Below, piece after piece: positions 1 through 12,333 of a DNA stretch of 64,000 bases. The DNA is taken from NCBI GenBank assembly GCA_030549775.1, contig CM060171.1, forward strand, positions 141,268,859-141,332,858, read 5' to 3'. Source of the stretch: Tamarix chinensis (Eukaryota; Streptophyta; Magnoliopsida; Caryophyllales; Tamaricaceae). Position 1 is the first letter of the stretch. Each line of letters opens with the position of its first letter. A program made the translations under genes and the position numbers. Under the pieces are notes generated by a model that saw only the letters and a program-made list of their open reading frames with translations, made no database searches and was not told the origin of the DNA.

Positions 1-840
1 TTATTATTAATAACTAATAATAAAAAAATATTATTATGAATAATGTATTATTATATAAAAATTATTAGTAATAATATATTAATTATAATGGATAATTATA
101 TAATTAATAATAATAAATTATTATACTATGGCGAATAATAAATGATCAATAATGAATATAAAAAATTTAAAATTTATGGATAATTAATATAATAGTACGA
201 ATTAATCATAATAATAATAAAGAATGTTAATAATAACTCAAAATAATAATAAAAAATTGATTATTAAGAATTAATTATTAATATTATTAATAATATTTAT
301 GATTCATTACTAATACTAATAATAAAAAATAGTTATATAATAAAAAATATTTCATAATAATTTTATTATTATTATTATTATATTAAATAAAAATATTATA
401 AATATTGTTGTATTATAGCTAATATTTTATTCATAATTATTTTATTATAAATAAAAATAAAAATTACATTATTTATTATTCATAACATTAATAATTATTA
501 TTTTTTATAATATATTAAAAATTAGTAATAATAATTAATATTAAAACTTATTAATAATAAATAACTAATATTGGTATTAATAATCATTAAAATTATTGAG
601 AATAATATATTAATCATAAAAAATTTATATTAATAATTATTAAATCAGTAATATTTTGAATATATTTTTCATAATTATATTATATCTAATAACTAATAAT
701 TAAGATGATATTATTAATTATTAATTATTATTAATATAATGAAATTTATTATTATTATTATTAATTAATATTAATAATGAATAACAATTATTAATAATAA
801 TAATTATTAATATTGAATAATATTTAAGAATTATTTTTGT
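1..840. repeat. AT-rich low-complexity DNA
   Basis: This stretch is almost only A and T, built from irregular ATT, AAT and TTAAT words. I see no open reading frame, RNA gene or recognisable element end. It looks like a decayed triplet-microsatellite field, like the TTA-rich middle section of the long LTRs elsewhere in the window. Confidence 0.75.
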
Positions 841-1497
841 AAAATCCTTTGTTAATGGTTGGTGATAGAGGCTAAAATAATTGTTAAGATAATATTACCT
901 ATATAAACATTGTGAACCTTTCTTTTCAAAAATATACCATCGAAGAATACTGCAATTAAGTATGTTTGGTTTGGAAAATGATAGGTGAAATCTTAATTTT
1001 TTTTTACAAAAAACATGTGAGCGAGGGAAAAATATGATGAAAAGGGCTCGTGTCGATCTGTGGAGTTAATCATTAATTTCAAAAGCGCTCTTCATTGCTA
1101 ATTGTGAATGTTGTAGGGCTAGGGTGTTGCAAAGTGGTATTAGAGAAAAATCATGATTGTAGTCTGAACTTTGATGATATAATCAAATGCTTAGTGGGAT
1201 GCTTATTTGGATAGACTACAATGAGAGATCTAGTGGTTGAGACGCAACGAAAATGTTGCGTTCTTGAGTGGGGGTGTATGCAATATAAAAAATTAGTGGT
1301 TGATAATAGATGCTTAAAATGATTAATAAGATTACTTATATAAATAAGGTGTACATTCCCCCTCAAAAATATTCCTAGAGAACTCCATCGACAATTGTAG
1401 TTGGCTTTGCGTAGTTGAAGGATAGATGACCTATCATCGATCCTAAAAATGCTCTAGTGAACTACTTGTAGTGAGTGTGGGGTTAGGGTGTTACAAT
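841..1497 (+). mobile_element. Cassandra-type TRIM retrotransposon, decayed but with both LTRs
   Basis: Two diverged LTRs can be aligned by eye. The first is about 841-1131 and ends GGGTGTTGCA; the second is about 1278-1497 and ends GGGTGTTACA. Both carry a TATATAAA box and a 5S-rRNA-like stretch. The 5S likeness is clearest in LTR2 (AGAACTCC near 1378, GATGACCT near 1426) and in LTR1 (GCAATTAAGTATG near 952). A primer-binding site like the initiator tRNA-Met site (TGGTATTAGAG, near 1136) follows LTR1, and a G-rich tract (GAGTGGGGGTG, near 1266) precedes LTR2. Known Cassandra elements are short non-coding TRIMs with a 5S-derived Pol III promoter in the LTR, and the total of about 650 bp fits. 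The outer ends are approximate and no target-site duplication was found. Confidence 0.62.
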
Positions 1498-2029
1498 TAT
1501 TATGATTAATAATAGATATTAATATGAATCATTATTAATATTATTAAGAATAATAATTATTGATCAATTAATAACTAATGTTAATTATTAATCATTATTT
1601 TATTATTAAAAAATGAATATATTTTTCATAATTACTATATAATATCAAATAATTGATAATGAAGAATATATTATTAAAGAGTAAATATTAATAATCTTCA
1701 TAACACTTGTTATTAATCATTATTAATGTTAATAATATTGAGTAATAATTATGTAATTATTAATATTAATTATTAATATATTTTCATTAATAATAATAAT
1801 AATAATTATTATTATTTTTAATATTATGCATTAAAATTTATTAACTTTTAATTTCAATCATTAATATTATAATTAATAATAATTGATATGAATAATTAGT
1901 AATAATAATGAATATTAATATTATTAATTATTTCATAATAAATATTAATAGGATATTATTAGTAATAATTTTTTTATTATCAATATTTTAATTAATTGAT
2001 ATTTTTATTTACTTATTAGATTAATTTTG

Positions 2030-2030
<1 letters not shown>
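1498..2030. repeat. AT-rich low-complexity DNA
   Basis: AT-rich DNA of ATT/AAT words continues here, as in 1-840. No coding or structural feature is visible. Confidence 0.7.

Positions 2031-2101
<71 letters not shown>
2031..2101. repeat. (AAT)n microsatellite
   Basis: An almost perfect run of about 23 AAT triplets. Length is likely to vary between individuals. Confidence 0.95.
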
Positions 2102-2600
2102 GTAATTTTGATACTTTTAATGAGGCGGATCAAGCCAAATATCGAGGTGACTCAACTTATTTACAACCCTACATAGGTGGGCATGGGGGATGGTTTAATT
2201 AATTAAGGTATATTTGTGAAGGAACCTACTTATAAAATAAAAATAAGTTGTAAATAATAAAATTGTAATAAATGAAAAATAACAAGATATGATAAATGAA
2301 ATAAATTATAATTTCTTAAATAATATGAAAATGATGAGCCAAATGGTGCTCAAAGAGAAGTTGAAAAGTTGCAAATATCGAAAAAAAGACATTTCTTAAA
2401 CCATTACATCTTATGAGTAGCACAACTCTTTGGTCATTATAGACACAAGTCTCAATCCATAGTCAGAAATAAAATCTTCAATTAGTTTTCAATTTTGTAA
2501 GCCTATTAACTTTATTTCTTGATTGAGATTTTGAAAGTGCTTTGTTATATTTTTGGGTGTATTGTTGTAGCAATATTATCTTTAATATAGTATTCCATGT
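2102..2600. other. unassigned AT-rich DNA
   Basis: There is no supported gene here. It lies just 5' of the recognisable endonuclease part of the LINE and may be its degraded 5' end, but I see no domain to prove this. Confidence 0.4.
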
Positions 2601-3118
2601 ACTTCAAAGTATGAATTATCATTGTCATTGAGACAAGGATTAGTGGTGCACATTCCAATTCGGTCATTAGGAAACTTGGTTTGCGAGGTGATGTTGGAGT
2701 TAAGGCTTTAGGATTTTTTTGGAAATGTTTGGTTGTTATGGTGGGAGGATAGGGTTTTAGTTTTGATCCTTGGGGTTGCTCATCAAATGATTCATGCTCA
2801 TGTACGTATTGACTCCCAACAACCCTTCATCTTTACGAAGATCTACACATCACCGTTATTTGTTGTAAGGGATGAGTTGTGGGGTGATTTGTGCTCCATT
2901 TAGGAGGATGTTTTGTTAACATGGGTGATAAGGGAGATTTCAACAATATTAACTCATTTGATGAACCTTAGGGTGGTTTTTCTCACCACCTCAATCGTTG
3001 CTTTATTTTTATTGTGGACTTTAAGATTTGGTCTTCTTAGGACCCAAATTTTTGTGGCATGGGAGGGCTGGTGGACATAGAGTGAGCTACCGGATTGATA
3101 GAGTAGTTGCAAATGATC
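2601..3118 (+). pseudogene. LINE (L1-type) endonuclease remnant, 5' piece
   Basis: Broken frames resemble the apurinic-endonuclease-like domain of plant L1 LINEs. Near 2925-2950 there is a G-D-F-N-N-I string, the family's conserved GDFN. Further on come a GGFS-like string and, just before the LTR insertion, a terminal R-I-D-R-V-V-A-N. Several in-frame stops rule out function. The reading resumes directly at 7724 after the solo LTR, so 2601-3118 and 7724-10826 are one interrupted element. The 5' limit is uncertain. Confidence 0.66.
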
Positions 3119-6100
3119 TGAAATGCCCCGAAAATTCTAATCTTAAATATTATATTTAAATGAGGTTTTATCATAAAGATTAATTAAATAAATTATTTTA
3201 ATTAAAATAAAAGGAAATTAATTAGGGCAAATCAAGAATAAACTTATAAGTATTTTTATTAGGAGAGAATTTGGGTATTTTAACTAATCAAGGATTTTAA
3301 TTTGGTAATTAATTAAATAAGTTATTTTATTTAAAATAAGAATGAGAAAATAGTTTTAATTTAATAATAATTTTATAAATAATTTAATTGGAGGAATTTG
3401 GGTGTTTTGCTAATTAAAATGGAATTTATGGAAAATATTTTAAAAATCCTAATTTAGCCTAAAAAGGGATTTAAATATTATTTTATTTAAATATTATTAT
3501 TTTAAATATCCTAAATATTTAGATTAATTTAATTGGGCCTAACCTATTTTATTTCTCCTTTCCTTTTTCCCTTTTTCTTTTTCTTTCTTCCTTTTTCCTT
3601 TTCTTTTTCTTTCTTTTTCTTCTTTTTCTTTTTCCTCTTCTTCTTGCCGAACTGGGCCAGCTCGCGGCCCAGTTCCCCTTTTTCTTTTCTTCTTCTTCTT
3701 CTTCGGCACAGCCCAGCCCGCGCGGCGCCCTTCGTCGCCATTCCAACTCTGCGTTTTGGCTCCGTTTCCTCCGAAGCTCGTCGTTTCATTTAAAAACCTT
3801 ACCTCGTCGCGCCCGACCGCTCGGTTCTCCTTTTTTCTTTTCTTTTCCTCGGCCGACCGGTCCGCCTCCCTTCCTTCTTCCTTCTTCCTCCTTCCTCCTC
3901 CGTCGACGCTGCTGCACCTTCGACCCCGTCAATGGCATCTCCGGCTACGGTGATTAATACCGTCCGTTTCTTGCCTCATTGCCTTCCTCTTAACTCCAGG
4001 AATAAATTAGCATAATTATTCGACGTTATCTCTCGCCCGTTTCCTCTCCCCAGCCCCGCGAACCTTCGACCGAAACCAAGGAATCGTCAGCCGTTTCCTG
4101 CCACCGGCCACCCAAATTCTTGCATTTAACACTTCCATGTCGACCTCCAGCTCCTCTTTATCCATTCCAAAATCTATAAATAGCCTAATGGTAGGACTTT
4201 TGGATTTTTTTTCTTCCCCGAAACCCTCGGTGAGAGCTGCCATCGTCGAGACTTTAGACGTAGTTTCCTCCGCCGATAGCCAACCTAAGCGCCACCTCCG
4301 CATGCCAAATTCTTTCCTGCAACGTCCTCTAGCTAACTAAACTATTTTCATCTCTCGATTATTCTTGTACGAGCCTAAATAATCATGCAAAGTTAGATGC
4401 TCGTTCTCGCCGGAATTTTGTACCCGAAGCCTTAAACCGCCTTCCACCGCCGTGCGCCGCCACCTTTGGCTGCACCACCACCATCATTTTGTCCCTCTCC
4501 TCCTGGGCAACAATAAACACCTCTTATATCACCTCAATTCTCCCTATCTTTTTCCCAACATCCATCTTTGTCTATGTTATTCTATTTTTTCGGCCACCGC
4601 CGGTGCCACCTATCCCCACTAGCTTAAGGTTGAACCCTAGACCCTCTCAACCATTTTCCATATTATTATAAGCCTTGATTTAATTTATTTCAATTATTTG
4701 CATATAATTACCATTATTATTATTCTTAATATTTATATTCTTAATATGTTTTATTATTATTTGATGATAAATTTATGCTGAATTGTACTTGCAGGGTGGA
4801 GAGTGGTAATAAAACAATTTTATTGTTAGTTTCGAAGTTTAAGTTATTAATTGAATTATTATGGGATTATTATCATTCTTCTTCTTCTTATTATTATTAA
4901 TATTATAATTATTAGAATAATTATTATTAACGTTTTATTATTTATTCTGGAAAATCTTAGGCCCTAATTTTGTATTAACATTCGCACTTATTTATTTTAG
5001 TATTATTGTATCTATTGTTCTTATAACTATTGATAATAATATTATCAGTATCTTTATTATTTTAATATTATTATATATGTTATTAATTTTATTATTAATA
5101 TTAAATAAATGGTAATTCATTAGTAATTTTAAAGCTTATATGTTATTGTTATTGTTATTAATGTTTTTATTATTGTTATTATTATTTATATTCTCATTGA
5201 TATTAGTTTTATTATCCTTGATATTATTATATTAGTATCATTATTATCATTAGGGTAAAATCTTTAACCCTATATTATCAAGGGTTATAATATCTCTATT
5301 ATTTTTATGTCTTTAGCAAAGTTAAAATTTTGTTAAGGTTATTTTATTAGTATGATATTATTTGGTCAAAGCCCTAAGGAGGCGTAGGAACGTGCTCTAA
5401 GACCGGTGTCGTTTCAGGTAAGGGGTGCTAAGGCCTTTTATGTGCTAATGTGCATTGTGTGCCTCGTATGCTATGCATTCTATGTTTATGATTATTAATT
5501 ATGCCGTATATGATATGATGTGGAGTTGAAGTATGTTTTCGTATGGCATGTGTATTGTTTGTGTATGACCCTGTAAGACATGCATGTGAGGATGTTGATA
5601 TGATTTTATGTGAGAGAAAGGATGAAAAAGGAGGATGGGGAAAGAAGTTGACTAAGGGAAGTGAGTTGACCTAATTTTATGAATTTATGAGGAATAATCT
5701 ATTGCATGGTTTTATTTGGAAGAATGTAATCTATGATGTTATATGGGAGAATCAAATTATTATTTGTTTGGGAGAATCTAATTTATGATTTTAATTGGGA
5801 GAATCTAATTTATGATTTGTCTGGTGAAATCCAATTTATGGTTTTATATGGGGAAGTTTAATTTATGGTTTGGTATGATTTTATGTGAGAGAATTTAATA
5901 TATGGTTTGTATGGAAGAATTTAATTTATGGTTTTGATTGGGAGAATCTAATTTATGGTTTTTCGTGGAAGGATCTAAGGTAAGGTTTTATATGGATGAA
6001 TCTCTTATTTGATATGGTTCAGATCTAGGGTGTGGTATGGATGAATCTTTGGGTTGTATATGGTTTGAACTTAGGGTTTGGTAAGGATGGATACTTAGTT

Positions 6101-7723
6101 TGGTATGGATGAATCTTTGGGTTTTATATGGTTTGAATCTAGGGTTTGGTATGAATGAATCTTTAGGTTATGTGGAATGAATTTAGGGTTTTGTATGATG
6201 AGATTTTGGGTTTTGCATAATGGTTAATGGTTGTATGGTGGTATTAGGGTTTGCATGGAAGTTAATAATTGCATGGGATGTGTAAAGTTTGTATGAGAGT
6301 GAAGTTTACGTATGGAACACTGATTTGGGATTTGAGGAAAGTAATGTAAGTGTTGTTTGGGTGATTGAACATTTGAAGGGAAAATAGTGCGTGGAGCATT
6401 ATATGGGTACGTAGGAAACCGAGCTAGGGTTCGTGTGGATAATTAGGGTTTGGTGCAACTGCTTAGGGTTTTTGCGGTATCAGGTGTTTTTGGTGATTAA
6501 AGTGGAGTCATGAGGATGGAATTTATGAGTTACAATGTGTGAAGTGTTAAAGGAGTGATTCATGCATGTCTAGGGTGAAAGCCGTTGAATAAGATACTTA
6601 AGACACTAATTATTTAAAGTGGAAGATCGTTGAGACGGGACCAACCGATCCACCGGTTCGGAATAGTGGTTAGGATTCTTACCCTATGTGTGACCGATCC
6701 ACCGGCTATAATAGTGGTTAGGGCATGATGTCCTATGCGTAACCGATCCACCGGTTATAATAGTGGGGGTTCCCGAGCTCAACAACCGCAAACCAGAATT
6801 TTGCGAAAATGCCTAAAAGATACTAATTACTTACAGTGGAACACCATGCGAACTGGAGCCAACCGATCCACCGGTTAGGAATAGTGGTTAGGACGCGTAG
6901 TCCTATGTGTATCCGATCCACCGGCTATAATAGTGGTTAGGGTATGATACCCTATGCGCCTCCGATCCACCGGCTATAATAGTGGGGGCTTCCGTTTTCG
7001 CATGGATTTGATAAAAAGACATGATGTGTATCGAATTCCGATAAAAGATTAATTAAGTAATTAATCTGGACTATGATTGGGCCTTTATACTTTTACCTGA
7101 ATTGTTCATATACCTTTATATTGTTATGTTGGATTACGCCTTGTTATTAATCTGCATGGATTATGTGCTTGTGTGTTGGCCTTAGTGCTCGGTTACCTTA
7201 CTCAGTACGTAGCGTACTGATCACCCTTTTTATGGGTGCTGCTCATTCCCACGAGTAGTATGCCTTCTGAATTTGTGCAGGTGGGCGAGATATCAGTTGG
7301 GGCTGAGTGTTGAGCGTGTTTGGCTCGAAGTTCGAGAGTGTTGTGCTGTAATCATTCTTTACGCGATTTCATTCCTTTTGTTATTTCTTTGGTATAGTAT
7401 TTACCATTTTCTGATTCATTACTCGATTGAGTATTTTAATGAACCTTTTATCGGTTGTAAGTTAATTCTCTTTTGGAAATGAATTACATTTCTTGATGCG
7501 TACTCTGATTTTGTTTTACAACCGTTTAATGCTTATTTGGAAATTGGATTGTATTGATTATTTCTTTTCTTAGCCTTAGCACTTGGTACTGGAACGGTCG
7601 GAGAGAACCGGTCTGGTACTAAGTGTGGCGGTAACATTTCCAGAATTCACAGGTTTTCAATGCTTCTAATTTAATTGCTTCCGCTTTTAAGAAAAAAAAA
7701 TTAGTAAATTTTGGGGTGTTACA
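3119..7723 (+). mobile_element. solo LTR of a Ty3/gypsy-type element (copy A, 4.6 kb)
   Basis: It begins TGAAATGCCCCG, ends GGGGTGTTACA, and is flanked by a perfect 5-bp target-site duplication TGATC (3114-3118 and 7724-7728). The terminal sequence does not recur inside, and no gag-pol is present, so this is a solo LTR. Inside, in order, are an AT-rich start, a pyrimidine-rich GC island (about 3541-4650), a TTA-rich stretch (4680-5370), a degenerate array of an approximately 25-bp unit (about 5690-6200), and six copies of a CCGATCCACCGG-containing unit (6640-6995). Very long TG...CA LTRs of this kind suggest a chromovirus of the Tekay/Del type; that assignment is an inference. Peptide-like frames in the pyrimidine-rich island are low-complexity and not genes. 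Confidence 0.86.
6640..6995 (+). repeat. six-unit hairpin-bearing array in LTR copy A
   Basis: Six copies of a unit starting CCGATCCACCGG and ending ATAATAGTGG form two groups of three. The last unit of each group has GTGGGGG in place of GTGGTTAGG. CCAC and GTGG form short inverted arms in each unit. The same array, with other copy numbers, is in copies B and C. Confidence 0.9.
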
Positions 7724-10700
7724 TGATCTTCGGAAGGTATCCTACCCACATGCACACATCTTGCACATGGCACGCCTGCTTGGTGATCAACACCCAATTC
7801 TTTTGAGTTTGAAGCCCTAGAAAGGTCAACAATAGTACCATTGTTTCTAGTTTGAAGCTGTGTGGTTGACAAGCAAATGTATTCATACTTCAGTTGCCTC
7901 TTTATGATCGGGTCATGGAGGTATTGATGAGAAGTTAGTAAAGTGTGCTTCGGGCCTTTAGTAATGGAACAGGGATTACTTTGGCAATATTATTCAAAAT
8001 AAGAAGGGGTTACGAGCTAGGATTGGGGGAATCCAAGAAGTTGTTGCTCACTAGTTCTTGGCTTGCTTAATACAACTAGAGAAAAAGTTGGTGTCTGAAT
8101 ACAATGATGTCCTACTGTAGGAACATATTTGGTGGGTCTAAAAATCCTGTATGGATAATGTGACACTTCAAGACCAAAACACCAAGTCCTTTCACCTAGT
8201 TGCTTTGAATCATATATGTAAGAATAAGATTTTGGGACTTAAGGATGATAGCGGAAAGTGGATTGATGACGAAGAAGGCCTAAGAAAAATGGTGGTGAAC
8301 TTTTACAAAATAATGTATATGGCTAAATAGCGGCAAAGATAGTGTTTGGGCCTTCACAACTATCTTATTCCCTTGGATGATGTGGATTGTCTTTCCTTGA
8401 GCTAACCCACTTTTCATGAGGAGGTTGAAGTGACAGTTTCTCTATGAGTCCTTACAAGAGTTTAGAACTTGACGGATTTGAACCTTGCTTTGATCAAAAT
8501 TTTTGGAGAATTGTGAAGGAGGATATCTTTACTTTTGTGGTTGAGGCCCTCCATCCCATCTTGTCTCAATGAAACTCTAATTTGTCTCATTCCAAAGGTG
8601 GAGAGACCTTTATTTGTTACCCAATTTAGGCCAATCGACCTTTGCAATGTGGCTTACAAGGTTCTCATTAAAGTTCTTGCTCAATGCCTAAAACCTATCT
8701 TAGGGGAGATTGTTGGTATCCGCCAAAATAGATTCCTCCCAGGTAGACACACGAGAGATAATGTTATTCTGGCTTAAAGAAATTTTTTATGCTATGCATC
8801 GGAAGAAAGGTATTTAGGGTTTTATGGCTCTAAAGATTGATTTGGAAAAAAGCCTATGTCTGTTTATCTTGACACTTTATTGAGGACACCTTGCATTGTA
8901 TCAGTATCCCAGATATTTTAATCCGAGCGGTTATGTTTTGTAACTCTTCTCCTTCTATACGGGTGATTCGGAATTCTGAAGTAACGAAAACTTTCTCCCT
9001 TACCTATGGCATTTGTCAAGGTGACTCCATATCTTCGTACCTTTTGATTACTTGTATGGAGAGACTTTCTCATTTGATTCTTGACAGTGTGGAGGCTTTA
9101 ACTGCTGCCTCTTTATAGTATGTAGATGTACCTCCTCTCAAAGACTATCAGTAATCCAATTGAAAAACTTAATCGTTATTCCTTTGGAGTAGTTCAACGA
9201 AGAAATGTAGAACTCGTTTACTGAGTCGGAACAAAGTTTGTCTTCCAAAGGAGAATGGGGCATAGGCCTAAGGAATTTAGGAGATACTAATAAAGTAATT
9301 TTTGTCAAATTAGCTTGGGATATTTTTTGTAAGAAGGAGAGCCTTTAGATTAAGATACTCTCTAAAAAGTATCTTAAGCATCATTTGTTGTTGGCTGCTC
9401 ATTGCTCCTCAAGTTGTTCCCCGATTTGGAGGCAAATCTATATTTCTATTGAGAGCTTGTGATTGTGTATCCGTTACTCTATGTATGGAGGACGTGATCT
9501 TCAATTTTGGCTGGATTGATGGATAGGAAATAGCTTGCTCATCAATCATGCTCAAGGGATGGTTGATCTGGTGGATATTACTCGTCCAGTTGCTGATTAC
9601 ATAGGTCTGAATGGTTAGAATTAGAATATGTTTGCACACCGGCTACCTCACTTTACTTAGACTGAGCTTGCAGGTGTTTGAGTGCAATATATCTCAATGG
9701 AGCTTGATATTCCTTTTTGGGGCAAGTGCAGTGATGTCAATTTCTCAGTGAAGTCAGCGTATAGAATGTTACAAGGAGATGTCAACCCAACTTCTTTGAG
9801 GTGGAAAAATGTGTGGCATGTCCAAGTACGCCAAAGATTTAAGACTTTCTTGTGACTTCCACTACACGATTGCCTTTTAATGAAAGCCAATCGTAAAATA
9901 CACTATTTAACAGAGGATGATTGTTGTGCTTAATATGGTAGTAAGAAAACACTCTTGCATATCCTATGTGACTGCAGCTCTAGCCAAAAGTTTTGGGAGA
10001 ATCTCCTTCCTTCCCATCTTAGGGACAATTTCTTTATCCAATCACTTTAGGATTGGTTAAGAAATAACGTGGCCAAGTAATGTCAAATGAGTCTTTGTGA
10101 ATGAAAGTAAGGAGCCTCATGTGTTGGCTCAAGTGGTGCGTAGACTTGACCTTGAGGATTTTGCCGCCTGGAGTAAGATCATTGAATTCAGAAACTCAGG
10201 GCATAGCTAGGGGCAGCAGGATATGGGGTGGTCTTATTCCAGCAAAGGGGTGGTGATGATTAATGTTGATGGAAGTGCAAAGAGTAATCTAGGGTTTATA
10301 TCCTTAGGCGGTATTACGAGAGATCATGTTGGTCAATGGATATATGGTCTCTAGGCTAATGTGGGCTTTGGAAATGTCTTACTTGTTTCATCATAGGCAA
10401 TTTACTATGGTTTGTACTTTACCAAAGAAATATATTTTCGGCATGTGATGGTAATGAGTGATTCAATGTTAGCTTTTCATTTGTTGAATGGTGAGCCTAA
10501 CCCATATTATCTTTGTTCAACATCATTATAGCATGGAAACTTTGATATATGCATTGTTTCCCATGCCTTTAGGAAGACTAATGTGGTCGCACTATATTTG
10601 GCTAATTTGGGTTATGTCTTTTCCTTAGATTTAGCTTTGTTTGATTCCCCTCTTACTGATATATTTTTTTTGTTACTTTTTAATTATGTAGAAGGTGTTG

Positions 10701-10826
10701 TTTCTCGATAATGTTCTTATTCGGATTGAGGCAAACTATACTTTGTTTTAGTTTTAAACCCCCCTTTTATTTATCTAGAAAAAAGTATGAATCACCCAAA
10801 AAAAAGAAAAAAGGAAAAAAAGAGAT
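7724..10826 (+). pseudogene. LINE (L1-type) remnant, 3' piece: reverse transcriptase, zinc finger, RNase H, poly-A tail
   Basis: This continues the element cut by LTR copy A. The reverse transcriptase is clearest at 8535-8777, where the peptide has the family strings LICLIPKVE, FRPIDLCNVAYK and LPGRHTRDN, and at 8891-9118 (IRQGDSISSYL-like). A zf-RVT-type segment follows at about 9790-10000, then an RNase H-like domain (RVT_3 type) from about 10255 with the opening V-D-G-S, an R-D-H-V-G-Q-W stretch and a later S-D-S-M. The element ends in A-rich DNA at about 10797-10826. Many stops are TAG where tryptophan is expected. It is non-functional. The part from 9296 onward was copied to 39933-41530. 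Confidence 0.82.
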
Positions 10827-11187
10827 AATCATACAATAATTCAGTATATGACGTTTTACTACCTTTCTCTCCGAACTCTTCGTTGATAACGTACATATCC
10901 CCACCTAAACTTAGAACTGGATGCCCTTTGACTTACAAATGAAGACCTGTAGTTATCCGACTGTAATTACTCGCATGTTATGATTTTATGCCATTACATG
11001 ACAAGGCTGAAATTTTCTTTTTTCCTGAACCAAATTAATAGGGAAAGTTGTTGTTGGTTTTTTTTTTGGATGAATTTGAATCATCAAAAAAAGGGAAAAA
11101 GAAAAAGATAAGTTAATCATATAATAATTAGTAAATGAGGTTATCTTTGCTAACTCTTCCTCGATGACGTATGCATATACCGATCTA
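10827..11187. repeat. short tandem duplication between the LINE tail and the SOT1 upstream element
   Basis: A stretch of about 250 bp occurs twice. The first copy starts after the LINE tail, at about 10820-11065. The second starts near 11090 and continues beyond 11956. Shared landmarks are an A-rich lead, GATAATCATACAATAATT, a GATGACGTA-like string, and the string CTTGACTTACAAATGAAG (10930 in the first copy, 11990 in the second). The second copy is split by the 768-bp hAT-like element; the first is the empty site. No gene. Confidence 0.7.
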
Positions 11188-11955
11188 TAGGGCCGACCTT
11201 GCACAGGGCCTCCCAAAATCGGAGGCCCTCAAATTTATGTATAAATAAAGATAAAAGGAGATGTATGTTTATTTCTTGCACAGCCAAAAGGGGCCGACCT
11301 TGCACAGTGCCTCAAATCGGTGGTGAGGAAATTGGTGCGGCCCTCAATCCAGCCAGGCCCGACGAGTCTCGTACCCGTCTCGTATATTTCTTAACTTAGA
11401 GTCTTTTTAACTATTTAATTTTAGTTTTTTCTACTCATCCGAGCTAGTTAGGAAAGTCTTTTCTTTTTCATTATCCCTTGTTTATTCTACTTGCGCTTGC
11501 AGGTACAAAACACAATTTCTTTTCTATTTTTTATTCTTTCGGCCCTTATCCATAGTATTACCTACTTATCACTTATCACGTGGGAAATCTATTTCCCCAT
11601 CCCCTTCTTTTTTGTTTTAATACTTTATATATAGAAAAACTATGCTGTTATATTTTATAATTAATTGTTCAAAAATAAATGAACTAAAAAATCCCTCTCG
11701 TAGGTCTTATATTTCTTAGACAACATATAACTTTATCAACTTTTAGTAAGAAATATGAAATAGGGAGTTAAACCTTTTTTTCCCCTTTAAAAAAATTAGT
11801 TTCTCTAACTTCTACCTAAGGTATTTTTGGTGAAATACTTAAGTCAAATATTTTATTTCGAATTTAGTAACATTAAAAAAATTTGTTAAATATAAAAATA
11901 ATAGAAGCCATTGAAATTTTCGCATAGTGCCACCGATTCTTGAGGACCGGCCCTG
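11188..11955. mobile_element. hAT-like non-autonomous element upstream of SOT1
   Basis: Terminal inverted repeats are TAGGGCCGAC on the left and, reverse-complemented, CAGGGCCGGT on the right. The flanking octamers are CCGATCTA (11180-11187) and CCTACCTA (11956-11963). In the SOT2 copy the right octamer is CCGACCTA, one mismatch from the left one, so an 8-bp duplication is credible. A second internal copy of the left end sits near 11291. The element lies about 190 bp upstream of the SOT1 TATA box and is present at all three SOT copies, so it is older than the gene duplications. Confidence 0.62.
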
Positions 11956-12145
11956 CCTACCTATCTATCTCTACGGTTTACATTGGGATGCCCTTGACTT
12001 ACAAATGAAGACTGACCACGGTTGTCAGTCACTCGCCTTTTATGATTTTATGCTAATACACAGGGCAAGTAGTTGTTTTATTTTTTTTTTGGGGAAAAAA
12101 AAGGTTGTAGTTGGAAAAAAAAGGTTGTAGTTTTCAATCTTCTTC

Positions 12146-12153
12146 TATATAAT
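12146..12153 (+). promoter_or_regulatory. TATA box of SOT1
   Basis: The string TATATAAT lies about 225 bp before the start codon and is conserved at the same place in all three SOT copies. It places transcription start near 12175-12185 and gives a leader of about 200 nt. No mapping data support this. Confidence 0.55.
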
Positions 12154-12250
12154 GCGGGGGCAATGGTCAGATTAAATCAAAGCCCTACTTCCAATACCCA
12201 TATTCTACATCAAACCTTGCATTATTTGTGCATCCTCTCCGTACTAATAC

Positions 12251-12274
12251 CGAGAGAGAGAGAGAGAGAGAGAG
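12251..12274. repeat. (GA)n microsatellite in the SOT1 leader
   Basis: A perfect GA run of 23 bases just before TATAATCC. The SOT2 copy has 19 bases, so the two genes differ here by two dinucleotide units. Confidence 0.93.
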
Positions 12275-12333
12275 TATAATCCACACAATTATAACCATTC
12301 GTCCAAATACATCCATCCTAAACTCCTAATAAA

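Noticed and set aside
3533..4340. several overlapping frames on both strands in LTR copy A
   Set aside because: They are poly-Phe or poly-Lys/Arg readings of a C/T-rich tract in an LTR.
6640..6995. CRISPR-like array
   Set aside because: Regular repeats with spacers are seen, but the spacers are repeated too, it lies in a plant LTR, and there are no cas genes.
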